The position numbers and the translations under genes were made by a program. Positions 42,301 to 50,618 of a stretch of 64,000 nt of DNA are shown here, piece after piece (the stretch's first letter is position 1; each line of letters starts with the position of its first letter). The notes under the pieces are model-generated. The model searched no databases. It worked only from the letters and a program-made list of their open reading frames with translations, and was not told where the DNA came from. Origin of the DNA: JACDAL01 sp963849115 (GTDB lineage: Bacteria > Actinomycetota > CADDZG01 > WHSQ01); the NCBI GenBank assembly GCA_963849115.1, contig CAWKGK010000008.1, positions 372,001 through 436,000 on the forward strand. Direction: 5' to 3'.

Positions 42301-42585
42301 TCAGCCGATCGACTGCTCGATCTCACCGGCCATGTCGAAGTCCCGGGCCGTGAGACCCCCCTCCGCGTGAGTTGACAGCGCAAGGCGTACTCGGTTCCAA
42401 CGGATGTCGATGTCCGGATGGTGGTCGTAGCGGTCAGCGAGCTTGGCGACGTCGTTGACGAAATGGATGGCCGCGGTGAAGTCCTCGAACTCGAATATCT
42501 TCTGGATCTCGGCTCCATCTCGCTCCCAGTCCCCGAGCTCGTCGAGGCGCTGCTCGATCTCTTCGTCTTCCAACAGGTCTGCCAC
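42301..42585 (-). CDS. 4a-hydroxytetrahydrobiopterin dehydratase (PCD family)
   Basis: A 94-residue pterin-4a-carbinolamine dehydratase. Core motifs are EFEDFTAAIHFVNDVAKLAD, YDHHPDIDIRWNRVRLALST and HAEGGLTARDFDMA, with the catalytic histidines intact. It recycles the pterin cofactor of aromatic hydroxylases or acts in molybdopterin or folate metabolism. GTG start with GGAGGAG upstream. No hydroxylase gene is nearby. Confidence 0.92.
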   Translation of the reverse strand: MADLLEDEEIEQRLDELGDWERDGAEIQKIFEFEDFTAAIHFVNDVAKLADRYDHHPDIDIRWNRVRLALSTHAEGGLTARDFDMAGEIEQSIG

Positions 42586-42685
42586 TCACTCTCCTCCGCC
42601 GTCCGGCCCTTCGCGGAACATACCGCAGACGACCGGAGACCGCGCGGTGGCCGCGCAGTGTCGCCGGATCGCCGATGATGTCGTC

Positions 42686-43543
42686 ATGGAGCAAGAAACG
42701 ACTCTGTTCGCCGATCGTTCGGACCGGGCGAAGCTGCGTGTCCACGGCGCCAAGCGGCTGTGGTTCCTCCATCAGCAGCTCACCCAGGCGTTCGAGGACA
42801 TGACGCCCGGCTCGGCGCGCGATGCGGCCATGATCACAGTTCACGGCCGAATGCGCGGCTACCTCGAGACGATTGCGACCGAGAATGAGGTCCTGTGTCA
42901 CTTCGAGCCCGAGCTTAGGCCCGGCCTGATCGAGGAATTGAGCCGTTTCGCCCCCCTCATCCCCGTGGGAGTCGACGACATCACCGACGATTGGGGGCTG
43001 GTCCTCGTGGCAGGCCCGGCGTGGAAGGAGGGGGCGGGACTCTGCCCCCACGCGATCGTGCACGAGACCGCCTCCTTGGGGGTACCCGCCGTCTACCTAT
43101 GGATGCCGGCTGAATCGACCGCGAGGGCACTCTCGGACCTCGCCGCACAGGGCTTCGAGCTCGCTGCCGAGGAGCGCCTTGAGGCCCTGCGAATAGAGCG
43201 GGGCGTGCCCCGCTGGGGACGGGAGATGGACTTCAAGACCTTTCCGCAGGAAGTGGGGGTCGACGAGCGGGCCGTCCACTACAACAAGGGCTGCTACTTG
43301 GGACAGGAAGCCATGGCCAAGATTCATTTTCGGGGCAAGGTGAATCGGCGGCTTGCTCGTCTCGGTGGCACTCAGTCGCTGACTGCGCGAGCCGACGTGA
43401 TTCTCGAGGGAAAGAGGATCGGAACGGTAACGAGTGCTTCCAACGGACGGGCTCTGGCGTTGGTCCGGGCCGAAGTCGAGCCGGGCACCGAGGTCATGGT
43501 CGGGGGCTCGGCGGCCACCGTGGATCCGGCTGAGGAGGATTGA
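42686..43543 (+). CDS. ygfZ: folate-binding protein YgfZ (GcvT-like)
   Basis: A 285-residue GcvT-fold protein. The YgfZ signature is NKGCYLGQEAMAKIHFRGKV, with the conserved cysteine in KGCYLGQE, near residue 210. It uses folate to help assemble or repair Fe-S clusters. The ATG at 42686 gives a normal size; the open frame extends upstream but overlaps the divergent pterin dehydratase. The stop overlaps the next ATG (TGATG). Confidence 0.9.
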   Translation: MEQETTLFADRSDRAKLRVHGAKRLWFLHQQLTQAFEDMTPGSARDAAMITVHGRMRGYLETIATENEVLCHFEPELRPGLIEELSRFAPLIPVGVDDITDDWGLVLVAGPAWKEGAGLCPHAIVHETASLGVPAVYLWMPAESTARALSDLAAQGFELAAEERLEALRIERGVPRWGREMDFKTFPQEVGVDERAVHYNKGCYLGQEAMAKIHFRGKVNRRLARLGGTQSLTARADVILEGKRIGTVTSASNGRALALVRAEVEPGTEVMVGGSAATVDPAEED

Positions 43544-44151
43544 TGGCTGCGCACAACGACCATTACCGGGGCGACGACATCGTTGTGCGCAAGATCGAGG
43601 TCGGCTCGATGGAGAACAACGTTTACATCCTCGAGTGCCCCGAAACGCGCGACGCGTTCCTAATCGACTGCTGTTCCGAGGCGGACACGATCATGTCCGG
43701 CGTTGAGGGCGCGAACGTGACGGCGATCCTCCAGACGCACGGACACCCCGATCATGTTCAGGTCCTGGCAGAGCTGAAGAGGCGACTGGACGTGCCGGTG
43801 TACGCACACCCCGGCGACGGTTACCCCGTTGCGATCGACAGGGAGCTCGCCGACGGCGAGGTGCTGGCTCTGGGCCATCGGGAGGTCAAGGTCCTGCACA
43901 CGCCGGGCCACACGCCCGGAGGGGTCTGCTTTCTGACCGGACGCCACCTGATCTCGGGCGACACGCTCTTTCCCGGGGGGCCGGGGGGGACGGGCGGCGA
44001 CCGGAGTGCCTTCGAGCAGATCATCGCCGCCATCGAGAAAAAGCTCTTCACGCTCCCCGACGACACCGCGGTGTATCCGGGCCATGGGGCCGACACCACG
44101 ATCGGCACCGAGAAGCCCCATCTTCAGGAGTGGAAGGACCGGGGCTGGTAG
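43543..44151 (+). CDS. MBL-fold metallo-hydrolase (glyoxalase II-like)
   Basis: A 202-residue metallo-beta-lactamase-fold enzyme. Zinc ligands: THGHPDHVQ (HxHxDH), the histidine in HTPGHTPGGVCF, the aspartate in ISGDTLFPGG, and the final histidine in VYPGHGADTTIG. Thioesterase or sulphur-dioxygenase-like activity is typical of this length. The ATG at 43543 overlaps ygfZ and is preceded by GAGGAGG. Confidence 0.9.
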   Translation: MAAHNDHYRGDDIVVRKIEVGSMENNVYILECPETRDAFLIDCCSEADTIMSGVEGANVTAILQTHGHPDHVQVLAELKRRLDVPVYAHPGDGYPVAIDRELADGEVLALGHREVKVLHTPGHTPGGVCFLTGRHLISGDTLFPGGPGGTGGDRSAFEQIIAAIEKKLFTLPDDTAVYPGHGADTTIGTEKPHLQEWKDRGW

Positions 44152-44256
44152 GAGACGCCGCACCCTTCTGGCCACCCACCTAGGCGCCCATCAATATCAC
44201 CTGCAGGTCGGGGCATTTAGGCTCCCGACGGCTGAGATTGGGCGCACAATCGAGGG

Positions 44257-45774
44257 ATGGACCACACTCGTTCACTGAGGGTCTCCGGCCTGCTCGGGAG
44301 CATCGCGGCGCTGGCGCTGTTGTGGGTGGCCTCGTCGCTGACCCGGCTGGTGCCGTTCCCTCCCACGGCGGTCGCCGCTCGAATCGTCCGGCTCACGCCG
44401 GGAGATCTCGCCACGTTCTTCATCGACACGCTCGGGCACTGGGCGTTGCGGCTTCTTACTCTGGGCGCCCTGGCGGCGGCTCTGGTGATTGGTGCCGAGG
44501 CGCTCGTCGTGACGGCCGCCGGTTCCCGGTCCCGCCCGAGCATTGCCGCAGTGATGCTCGGTATTGTTGCGGCCGCCGCTGCGTTCCTGGACCCGACCTT
44601 CCAGCCCGACCCCCTCTACGTCATCACCGCCACCGTTTTCGCCGGCGCCCTCTACGCCGGGGTAGCGGGTCGCGTTCATCGGCGGCTCGTAGCTGAAGAA
44701 AAGGGCGCCGATGAGGTGCGGCGGCAGACGGTCCGGTTGGGGCTGATGGGTGGACTTGCGCTGGCTGCGTTCGGGGGAGGGGCAGGGTGGCTGGTCAGGC
44801 GCCTCAGCGGGCCCGACACCAACGTGCCCTTGATTCCGCCTCAAAGGGCCGCCGCGGCCCCCCCGCGCGGGGTCTGGCCGGAGGTCTCCGGTCTCACTCC
44901 CGAGATCACCTCGGTAGCAGACCACTACGAGGTCGACATCAACCTCCTCCCTCCCAGCGTGGAGGCGGACTCCTGGACGCTCCGCATCGCGGGCCGGGTA
45001 GCGAAGCCGCTCGAGCTGACCTTCGCTGAGCTTCAGGATCGATTCGAGATCGTCGAGGAGTACGCCACGCTGGCCTGTGTTTCCAATGAGGTGGGGGGCA
45101 GCTTGGTGGGGCACTCGCGCTGGGGCGGAGTCCGCCTCAACGAAGTCTTGGACGCCGTACGGCCCCTGCCCGGCGGCGAGGACGTGGTGCTGAAGGCGGC
45201 CGACGGCTATTCGGACTCGCTCCCGCTGGAGGTGGCAAGTGACCCCCGCGTGATCATTGCGGTGTCACAGAACGGCCGCCCCCTGACGCGCGAGCATGGC
45301 TTTCCCTGCCGCCTCCGAGTGCCTGCGATCTACGGGATGAAGAACGTAAAGTGGTTGCAGTCCATCGAGGTCTCGGGCTCCGATTACGCCGGTTACTGGC
45401 AGAAGCGCGGTTGGTCCGACGACGCGACCGTCAAGACCCAATCCCGCATCGACGTCGCCGGCGAGGGCCTGGCCGCCCGAGTGGGTGAGCAGACCTGGAT
45501 CGCAGGGGTGGCGTGGGCGGGAGACAGGGGGATCGAGCTCGTCGAGGTATCTCTGGATGCCGGGACGACGTGGGAGCCGGCGCGGGTCAGGGAACCGATT
45601 AGCTCGGTTTCATGGGTCCAATGGGTCTTTCGTTGGACGCCCGAGGAAACCCGCACGGTAACGGTGGCGTGCCGCGCCACCGATGGCGAGGGCGAGGTCC
45701 AGACTGCCCGGCTTGCTCCACCTCATCCCGACGGCGCCAGCGGCTACCACGAGGTCGCAGTTTCCGTCACCTGA
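44257..45774 (+). CDS. membrane-anchored sulfite oxidase-like molybdopterin oxidoreductase
   Basis: A 505-residue protein in two parts. Residues 1 to about 185 have four or five hydrophobic helices. Residues about 215-390 form a sulfite-oxidase-fold domain, with the molybdenum-ligating cysteine at C274 (TLACVSNEVGG) and later GFPCRLRVPAIYGMKNVKW. Residues about 400-505 are the Ig-like dimerisation domain (GVAWAGDRGIELVEVSLDAG). The catalytic domain probably faces the outside. Its substrate is unknown. A -10-like CACAAT (44245-44250) lies 6 nt before the ATG. Confidence 0.9.
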   Translation: MDHTRSLRVSGLLGSIAALALLWVASSLTRLVPFPPTAVAARIVRLTPGDLATFFIDTLGHWALRLLTLGALAAALVIGAEALVVTAAGSRSRPSIAAVMLGIVAAAAAFLDPTFQPDPLYVITATVFAGALYAGVAGRVHRRLVAEEKGADEVRRQTVRLGLMGGLALAAFGGGAGWLVRRLSGPDTNVPLIPPQRAAAAPPRGVWPEVSGLTPEITSVADHYEVDINLLPPSVEADSWTLRIAGRVAKPLELTFAELQDRFEIVEEYATLACVSNEVGGSLVGHSRWGGVRLNEVLDAVRPLPGGEDVVLKAADGYSDSLPLEVASDPRVIIAVSQNGRPLTREHGFPCRLRVPAIYGMKNVKWLQSIEVSGSDYAGYWQKRGWSDDATVKTQSRIDVAGEGLAARVGEQTWIAGVAWAGDRGIELVEVSLDAGTTWEPARVREPISSVSWVQWVFRWTPEETRTVTVACRATDGEGEVQTARLAPPHPDGASGYHEVAVSVT

Positions 45775-45790
45775 CCTGAACGGATCCGGA

Positions 45791-45870
45791 GATTCCGCAC
45801 GATTCCTGACACAAAGCCAGAATGGGGGCGGATTCCGCACGATTCCTGACACAAAGCCAGAATGGGGGCG
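45791..45870. repeat. 40-bp perfect tandem duplication
   Basis: Two identical 40-bp units, 45791-45830 and 45831-45870. Each begins GATTCCGCACGATTCCTGAC and ends AGAATGGGGGCG. The pair is flanked by GGATCC on both sides (about 45782 and 45869). It fills the gap between the convergent molybdenum oxidoreductase and CDF genes. It may be a repeated 3' regulatory element or a recent local duplication. Confidence 0.85.
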
Positions 45871-45875
45871 GATCC

Positions 45876-47255
45876 TTAGGCGGGCTCGAAGTGAATGAGG
45901 ACCACCCCCGCTTCCGAGACCTCCCGCCGGATGGCCAGCTCGATTCTCTCGGAGGCGGAGTGGATTCTGGCGAGCGGCAGATCGGCTCGTCCCCGAACGT
46001 GGGCGGTGATGCTGAGCCGACCGGAGGCGCCGGTCACGAGGACCTCGTGGCAGTCGAGGACGTCTCTCTCGGCCTCGGCCACCTGCCGGACCGTGGCCAC
46101 GATGTCGGAACGCTGTTGGGTCACGTCGGTGCCGAAGGCTGTGGTCTCGAGAGGCTCGACGTGAGTGTCGACGCGGGCCTCGGCGCCGAGCTCGGAGACG
46201 ACCGCCTCCTCGATCCTCTCCGAGAGCTCGTGGGCCTCCCCCAGGGAGGTCAAGGCCCCCACCTTGGCGTGCAGGGTCACATGCAGCCTTTCCCTCTTGC
46301 TCTCCCGAAAGGCGTGCACGATTACGTTGTGGACCTCGTAAACGCCCTCGGTGCGGCTTGCTGCTGCCTGCGCCCGCTCGACGAAGGAGCTGGATACCGA
46401 TGTTGGCTCGACGTGAACCACGACGTCTGCTCCCGGGACCACCCGGGCGATCTCTCTCTCGACTCCCTCGGCGATGTCATGCGCGCGCTCCAGCGAGCTG
46501 GTTCTCCCCGCCGCCACCGTGACGTCGGCGAAGAGCTGTTTGCCGCCGCTTCGGACCCGCACCCGGCGCGTCTCGGCCACGCCCGGCGCTCTTTGCGCCG
46601 CAGCCGTTATTGCGCCGGCGGGGTCGTCCGGGGCCCGGTCCATGAGGACATCGATCGATCTGCGGGCAAGCCGCCACGCGGCCACGAGCACCGCCGCACC
46701 CACCAGCAGGCCGCCTGCGGCGTCCGCTCCCGGGAGCCCGGCGCTCACCAACAGGAGGCTTGCCAGCGCCACCACGGCCGTGCCGATATCCGTTGCGAAG
46801 TTGAGCGCCTCGGCCCTCAAGGCTTCGGAGCCTTCGGCTTGAGCGGTGCGGCGAAGCAGGACCACCCTCACCGCGTCCACCACGATTGACAGTCCCAACA
46901 ATGCCAGGGCGTACCCGGGCACCTGCACCTGCGGTGCTGAACCGATCAGCCGTGCGATGGCCTCCCACGCGATGCCGGCGACGACCATCGTCAGCACCAC
47001 CATCTGAGCGAACGCGGCGAGGTTCTCAGCTTTGGCGTGGCCGTAGTGATGGGACTCGTCGGCGGGGCGCTCGGCCAAGCGCACCGCGAAGTACAGCAAG
47101 ACCAGGGCAACCAGGTCGAGCCCCGAGTCGACCGCCTGTGACAGCAGGGCGAGGCTCGAGGTTTGGAGCCACACGATCAGCTTGAGAACGCCGAGGAGCG
47201 CGGTGACGCCGAGCGCAAGCAGGACCGCCTTGGGAGCGGCGCCGGAAGCATCCAC
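45876..47255 (-). CDS. cation diffusion facilitator transporter with three C-terminal ZT domains
   Basis: A 459-residue CDF metal exporter. Six hydrophobic helices occupy residues 1 to about 205; TM2 has D43-x3-D47 (AVDSGLDLVA) followed by DESHHYGHAKAENLA. TM5 carries N152-x3-D156 (LNFATD) where zinc exporters have H-x3-D. After the membrane part, three ferredoxin-like cytoplasmic repeats follow (about 205-290, 290-372, 380-459), each ending in V.HVEP/IHFEP-like strands; normal CDFs have one. GTG start 8 nt after a TAGGCT on the minus strand. Metal could be Mn, Fe or Zn. It is divergent from a DtxR-type regulator. Confidence 0.9.
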   Translation of the reverse strand: MDASGAAPKAVLLALGVTALLGVLKLIVWLQTSSLALLSQAVDSGLDLVALVLLYFAVRLAERPADESHHYGHAKAENLAAFAQMVVLTMVVAGIAWEAIARLIGSAPQVQVPGYALALLGLSIVVDAVRVVLLRRTAQAEGSEALRAEALNFATDIGTAVVALASLLLVSAGLPGADAAGGLLVGAAVLVAAWRLARRSIDVLMDRAPDDPAGAITAAAQRAPGVAETRRVRVRSGGKQLFADVTVAAGRTSSLERAHDIAEGVEREIARVVPGADVVVHVEPTSVSSSFVERAQAAASRTEGVYEVHNVIVHAFRESKRERLHVTLHAKVGALTSLGEAHELSERIEEAVVSELGAEARVDTHVEPLETTAFGTDVTQQRSDIVATVRQVAEAERDVLDCHEVLVTGASGRLSITAHVRGRADLPLARIHSASERIELAIRREVSEAGVVLIHFEPA

Positions 47256-47291
47256 GGTTCGTGAGCCTAGAGGCCCAGCCGACCTGGTCTG

Positions 47292-47320
47292 TTGCGGAAG
47301 GGATTAGCCTCGGCTAAACT
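47292..47320 (+). promoter_or_regulatory. leaderless promoter of dtxR-type gene
   Basis: TTGCGG (47292-47297), a 17-bp spacer and TAAACT (47315-47320), which ends exactly 7 nt before the ATG at 47328. There is no Shine-Dalgarno sequence. The operator palindrome lies inside the spacer and reaches into the -10. Confidence 0.6.
47304..47317. promoter_or_regulatory. candidate DtxR/MntR operator TTAGCC-TC-GGCTAA
   Basis: A perfect 6-bp inverted repeat with a 2-bp centre, similar in style to IdeR/DtxR boxes (TTAG...CTAA). It overlaps the -10 of the regulator gene and lies about 50 bp upstream of the divergent CDF start, so metal-loaded regulator would block its own operon. Confidence 0.6.
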
Positions 47321-47327
47321 ACGATTT

Positions 47328-48011
47328 ATGTCTCTACAGACTTCGTCCGCGACCCAGGACTACCTCAAGGCGATCTATCAACTCGCCGAGCGGCCGCCTC
47401 AGGCGCCCGCCTCGGTGCTCGTCTCGACCACCGCTCTGGCGCAGCGCCTCGATGTCTCCGCGGCGTCGGCCACCAACATGCTCAAGAAGCTCGACCAGCT
47501 CGGCCTTGTGGCGCACGTGCCCTATCACGGGGCCCGGCTCACGGAGCGGGGCCGGGCCGTCGCTCTCGAGGTCGTGCGCCATCATCGCTTACTCGAGACA
47601 TATCTGGCGCAGGCTCTTGGGGTGCCCTGGGACGAGGTTCACGACGAAGCGGAGATTCTCGAGCACGTGCTCTCGGAAGACCTCGAGGAGCGCATATCCG
47701 CTCACCTCGGCCATCCGACGCTGGATCCTCATGGTGATCCGATACCAGGAAAAGACCTCACCGTGCCCGACCCCGTGCGCACGAATCTGTGGGACGGCCC
47801 CGTGGGCCGGCCTCTCGTGGTGGATCGTGTTTCCGACGCCGAACCCGAAGCTTTGCGTTATCTCGCCGGGCTCGGAATCGGGCTGGGCACGGTCGTCGAG
47901 GTCGCCGGCCGAGGACCGGTTGGAGGCCCTCTGTTCGTGAGGGTTTCAGGAGAGGGCGAACCCGGCACTGCTCTGTCGCGCGAGATGGCGGAGGCGATAT
48001 GGGTTTCCTAG
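47328..48011 (+). CDS. DtxR/MntR family metal-dependent transcriptional regulator
   Basis: A 227-residue regulator. The winged helix is in residues 1-65 (QDYLKAIYQLAER ... TTALAQRLDVSAASATNMLKKL). The dimerisation/metal domain follows to about 140 (VVRHHRLLETYLAQALGVPWDEVHDEAEILEHVLSEDLEERI, with the His and Glu ligands). A C-terminal SH3/FeoA-like domain occupies about 150-227. Metal choice, Fe(II) or Mn(II), cannot be fixed. The next gene starts 13 nt before this stop. Confidence 0.92.
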   Translation: MSLQTSSATQDYLKAIYQLAERPPQAPASVLVSTTALAQRLDVSAASATNMLKKLDQLGLVAHVPYHGARLTERGRAVALEVVRHHRLLETYLAQALGVPWDEVHDEAEILEHVLSEDLEERISAHLGHPTLDPHGDPIPGKDLTVPDPVRTNLWDGPVGRPLVVDRVSDAEPEALRYLAGLGIGLGTVVEVAGRGPVGGPLFVRVSGEGEPGTALSREMAEAIWVS

Positions 48012-49057
48012 ACAGGATGAGCAACGGTGAAGGGAGCAAGCGGCTCGACCGGCGCCACTTCCTCAAGCGCTTCAGCGCCGCCGGAGCGCTGTCGGGGGCG
48101 ACGCTGCTCGGGGGCCGCGAGCTGGTGAATGCCCAGGGGGCGGGACAAGGTGACCATCACTCGGGCGCGAAGCATCGGCTCGCAGGCCATGGTCTCGGCG
48201 CAGTCGGCCGCGTCGACCACGCAGCCAACGGTTTTCACCCGAGCGAGATCCTCACCGACTTCGACGGCGGGGAGGTCTCTCGCGACCGCGAGGGGAAAAC
48301 TGTGCGTGAGTACACGTTCGTGGTCGCAGACAAGGAGATCGAGATCGCCCCCGGAGTGTTTTTTCCGGCATGGACCTATAACAACAGGGTGCCCGGCCCC
48401 ACCATTCGCGCCACCGAAGGGGATCGCATCCGCATCGAGATGGTGAACGCCAGCGAGCATCCTCACACGATGCACTTTCACGGATTCCATCCCTCCGGCA
48501 TGGACGGTGTTCCCGGCTTCGGCGAGGCGCAGTCGGGGGAGTCGTTCACCTACGATTTCATCGCCGAGCCCTTTGGAACGCATCTGTACCACTGCCATTC
48601 GCTGCCTCTGGCCCAGCACATTCATCGCGGCCTCTACGGAGCCTTCATAGTCGACCCCAAACAGGGACGCCCTGACGCCCACGAGATGGTTATGGTCATG
48701 AACGCGTTCGATACCAACTTCGACAACGAAAACGAGGTCTACGCCGTCAACACTGTCGCGTTCGCCTACATGAACGATCCGATCAAGATCAATGCCGGCG
48801 AGCTGCAGCGTGCGCACGTCATCAACATCACCGAGTTCGATCCCATCAACTCGATCCACCTCCATGCCAACTTCTTCCACCTGTATCGCACGGGTACCTC
48901 ACTCCAGCCGGACGAGTTCACCGACACGATCTCGATGGGTCAGGCCGAGCGGCACATGATCGAGTTCACCTACAAACAGCCAGGCCAGTTCATGTTCCAC
49001 GCGCACCAAACCGAGTTTGTGGAGCTCGGGTGGATGAGCTCCTTCGAGGTGGCCTGA
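47999..49057 (+). CDS. Tat-exported multicopper oxidase
   Basis: A 352-residue cupredoxin-type oxidase. A twin-arginine signal (DRRHFLKRFSAAGALSGATLLGG) is near residues 18-40. Copper ligands: HTMHFHGFHP near 155, YHCHSLPLAQHIHRGLYG near 198, NSIHLHANFFHLY near 285 and FMFHAHQTEF near the end. This pattern fits a two-domain multicopper oxidase rather than a three-domain laccase or NirK. The ATG at 47999 has GGAGG 4 nt upstream and lies inside the end of the regulator gene. Oxidation of Fe(II), Mn(II) or Cu(I) before uptake or detoxification is a plausible role. Confidence 0.88.
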   Translation: MGFLDRMSNGEGSKRLDRRHFLKRFSAAGALSGATLLGGRELVNAQGAGQGDHHSGAKHRLAGHGLGAVGRVDHAANGFHPSEILTDFDGGEVSRDREGKTVREYTFVVADKEIEIAPGVFFPAWTYNNRVPGPTIRATEGDRIRIEMVNASEHPHTMHFHGFHPSGMDGVPGFGEAQSGESFTYDFIAEPFGTHLYHCHSLPLAQHIHRGLYGAFIVDPKQGRPDAHEMVMVMNAFDTNFDNENEVYAVNTVAFAYMNDPIKINAGELQRAHVINITEFDPINSIHLHANFFHLYRTGTSLQPDEFTDTISMGQAERHMIEFTYKQPGQFMFHAHQTEFVELGWMSSFEVA

Positions 49058-50226
49058 TGGCTACCGAAGCCGCACGTTCACAACGGGTGCCGTTGTGGGT
49101 GACGGGTACCATCCCACTGCTTCTGATCGCGCTCCTGGTGGTTTTCTTTATCGTAGCCAACCCCATAGCCTCGCTAAGAGACGTGCCTCCAGCCGAGGTC
49201 GTGGCGGTCGAGCGTACGGTGCTGTCCGAAGGCGAGATCGAGTTGCATGTCCGAAACGACGGCCCCGACACCGTGTCGGTCGCTCAGGTCCTCGTCAACG
49301 ATGCCTACCGCAGCTATCAGAGCACCGACAACCGGTTGGGGCGGCTCGAGACGGCGACCTTTACGATCGAGTATCCGTGGGAGGGCGGGCTTCCGCTCTC
49401 GATCGGACTGGTCACATCGACCGGCGCGGTCATCGAACACGATATCGAGGCTGCCGCACTCACTCCCTCCCCGGACGCCTCCACGCTGTGGGTCTATGCG
49501 CTCCTGGGCCTCTATATCGGGATCATCCCTGTGGCCGTCGGACTCTTGTGGTTCCCCGCCCTCAGGGGCGCCGGCGCAGCATGGCTCTCTTTCTTCCTCG
49601 CGTTCACAGTCGGGTTGCTCTTGTTCCTGTTGGTGGACACGGTCGCAGAGGGTTTCGAGCTGGCCGCCGCGTCGGCCGTCTCACTCAACGGCCTCGGCTT
49701 GTTCACCACCGGCGCGCTCGCCGCGGTCGTAGGCCTCGTGGTCTTGGAACAGTACCTGCAGTCCCGACGCAACGGGCGCCTCTCCCCGCTCGCACTCGCT
49801 TACCTGGTGGCGGCCGGAATCGGCCTGCACAATCTCGGGGAGGGCCTGGCTGTGGGCGCCGCGCTCGCCGCGGGCGAGGCCGCGCTCGGGACCTTCTTGG
49901 TGCTGGGCTTCGCGGTGCACAACACGACCGAGGGGCTTGCCATCGTGGCACCGATCGGGTCCGTGGAAACGCGCCCGACCTTGTGGCACTTCGCCGCGCT
50001 CGGCGGTTTGGCCGGCGCCCCCGCCATCGTGGGTGCAGTGGCCGGGGGCTTTGCGTTCTCGCCCGCGTGGGTGACGTTCGCCTTCGGTGTGGGAGCCGGC
50101 GCGATCGCGCAAGTGGCATGGCAGATAGGACGGGGTTTGATCAGGGGCAAGGATGCCCCCTCGCTGGTCGCCCTGGGCCTGCTCGCAGGTTTCGTAGTCA
50201 TGTATCTCACCGGCCTGCTCACTTGA
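49057..50226 (+). CDS. ZIP family metal transporter with N-terminal extracellular domain
   Basis: A 389-residue ZIP protein. One membrane helix (residues about 12-32) is followed by an approximately 120-residue beta-rich domain (ELHVRNDGPDTVSVAQVLVND...). The ZIP core begins near 150. The metal-site helices contain HNLGEGLAVGAALAAGE near 258 and HNTTEGLAIVAPIG near 288, the hallmark HN..EG pair. ZIP proteins import Zn, Fe or Mn. The ATG overlaps the oxidase stop (TGATG). The extra outer domain could dock the oxidase or the cupredoxin. Confidence 0.9.
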   Translation: MATEAARSQRVPLWVTGTIPLLLIALLVVFFIVANPIASLRDVPPAEVVAVERTVLSEGEIELHVRNDGPDTVSVAQVLVNDAYRSYQSTDNRLGRLETATFTIEYPWEGGLPLSIGLVTSTGAVIEHDIEAAALTPSPDASTLWVYALLGLYIGIIPVAVGLLWFPALRGAGAAWLSFFLAFTVGLLLFLLVDTVAEGFELAAASAVSLNGLGLFTTGALAAVVGLVVLEQYLQSRRNGRLSPLALAYLVAAGIGLHNLGEGLAVGAALAAGEAALGTFLVLGFAVHNTTEGLAIVAPIGSVETRPTLWHFAALGGLAGAPAIVGAVAGGFAFSPAWVTFAFGVGAGAIAQVAWQIGRGLIRGKDAPSLVALGLLAGFVVMYLTGLLT

Positions 50227-50618
50227 GGTTTCTTGCAGCCGTGGTCGTGGCGGTAGGAGCCGCCTTGGCGTTGTCGGGGTGTTCCTCATCGGTCGAGCCC
50301 GGAACCGTGCTGATGACCGAGGGGAATGACTATTCGCCCTCGGCGCTCACCGTACAGGCGGGCGAGAACCTCGAATTCAGAAACGACTCGGGGGCGGCCC
50401 ACAGCGTTACTGCGTATGACGACGGGGTGCCGGAGGGGGCCGATTATTTCTCGAGCGGCAACTTCGAGGATGAGGGGGCCGCACGCGAGGGCGTTGGGGC
50501 TACTCTAATCGAGCCGGGCGACAGCTTCGAAATCACCCTCGACGAGCCCGGAACCTACCGTTATTTCTGCATCCCGCACGAGCAGCAGGGGATGAAGGGA
50601 ACCATCACGGTCGAGTGA
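50223..50618 (+). CDS. cupredoxin-domain lipoprotein
   Basis: A 131-residue lipoprotein; the signal RFLAAVVVAVGAALALSGC ends in lipobox LSGC. The mature part is a plastocyanin-like cupredoxin: GNDYSPSALTVQAGENLEF, the first copper histidine in GAAHSVTAY, and Cys-His-Met in YFCIPHEQQGMKG. It should carry one type 1 copper and act as an electron carrier or copper holder outside the membrane. TTG start overlapping the ZIP stop (TTGA). Confidence 0.88.
   Translation: MRFLAAVVVAVGAALALSGCSSSVEPGTVLMTEGNDYSPSALTVQAGENLEFRNDSGAAHSVTAYDDGVPEGADYFSSGNFEDEGAAREGVGATLIEPGDSFEITLDEPGTYRYFCIPHEQQGMKGTITVE

Noticed and set aside
45791..45870. Possible CRISPR remnant
   Set aside because: The two repeat units are directly adjacent with no spacers, and no cas gene is in the window.
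45822..46889. Plus-strand open frame opposite the CDF transporter, partly encoded by the 40-bp repeats
   Set aside because: Repeat-derived N-terminus and no motif; the CDF gene on the minus strand is unambiguous.
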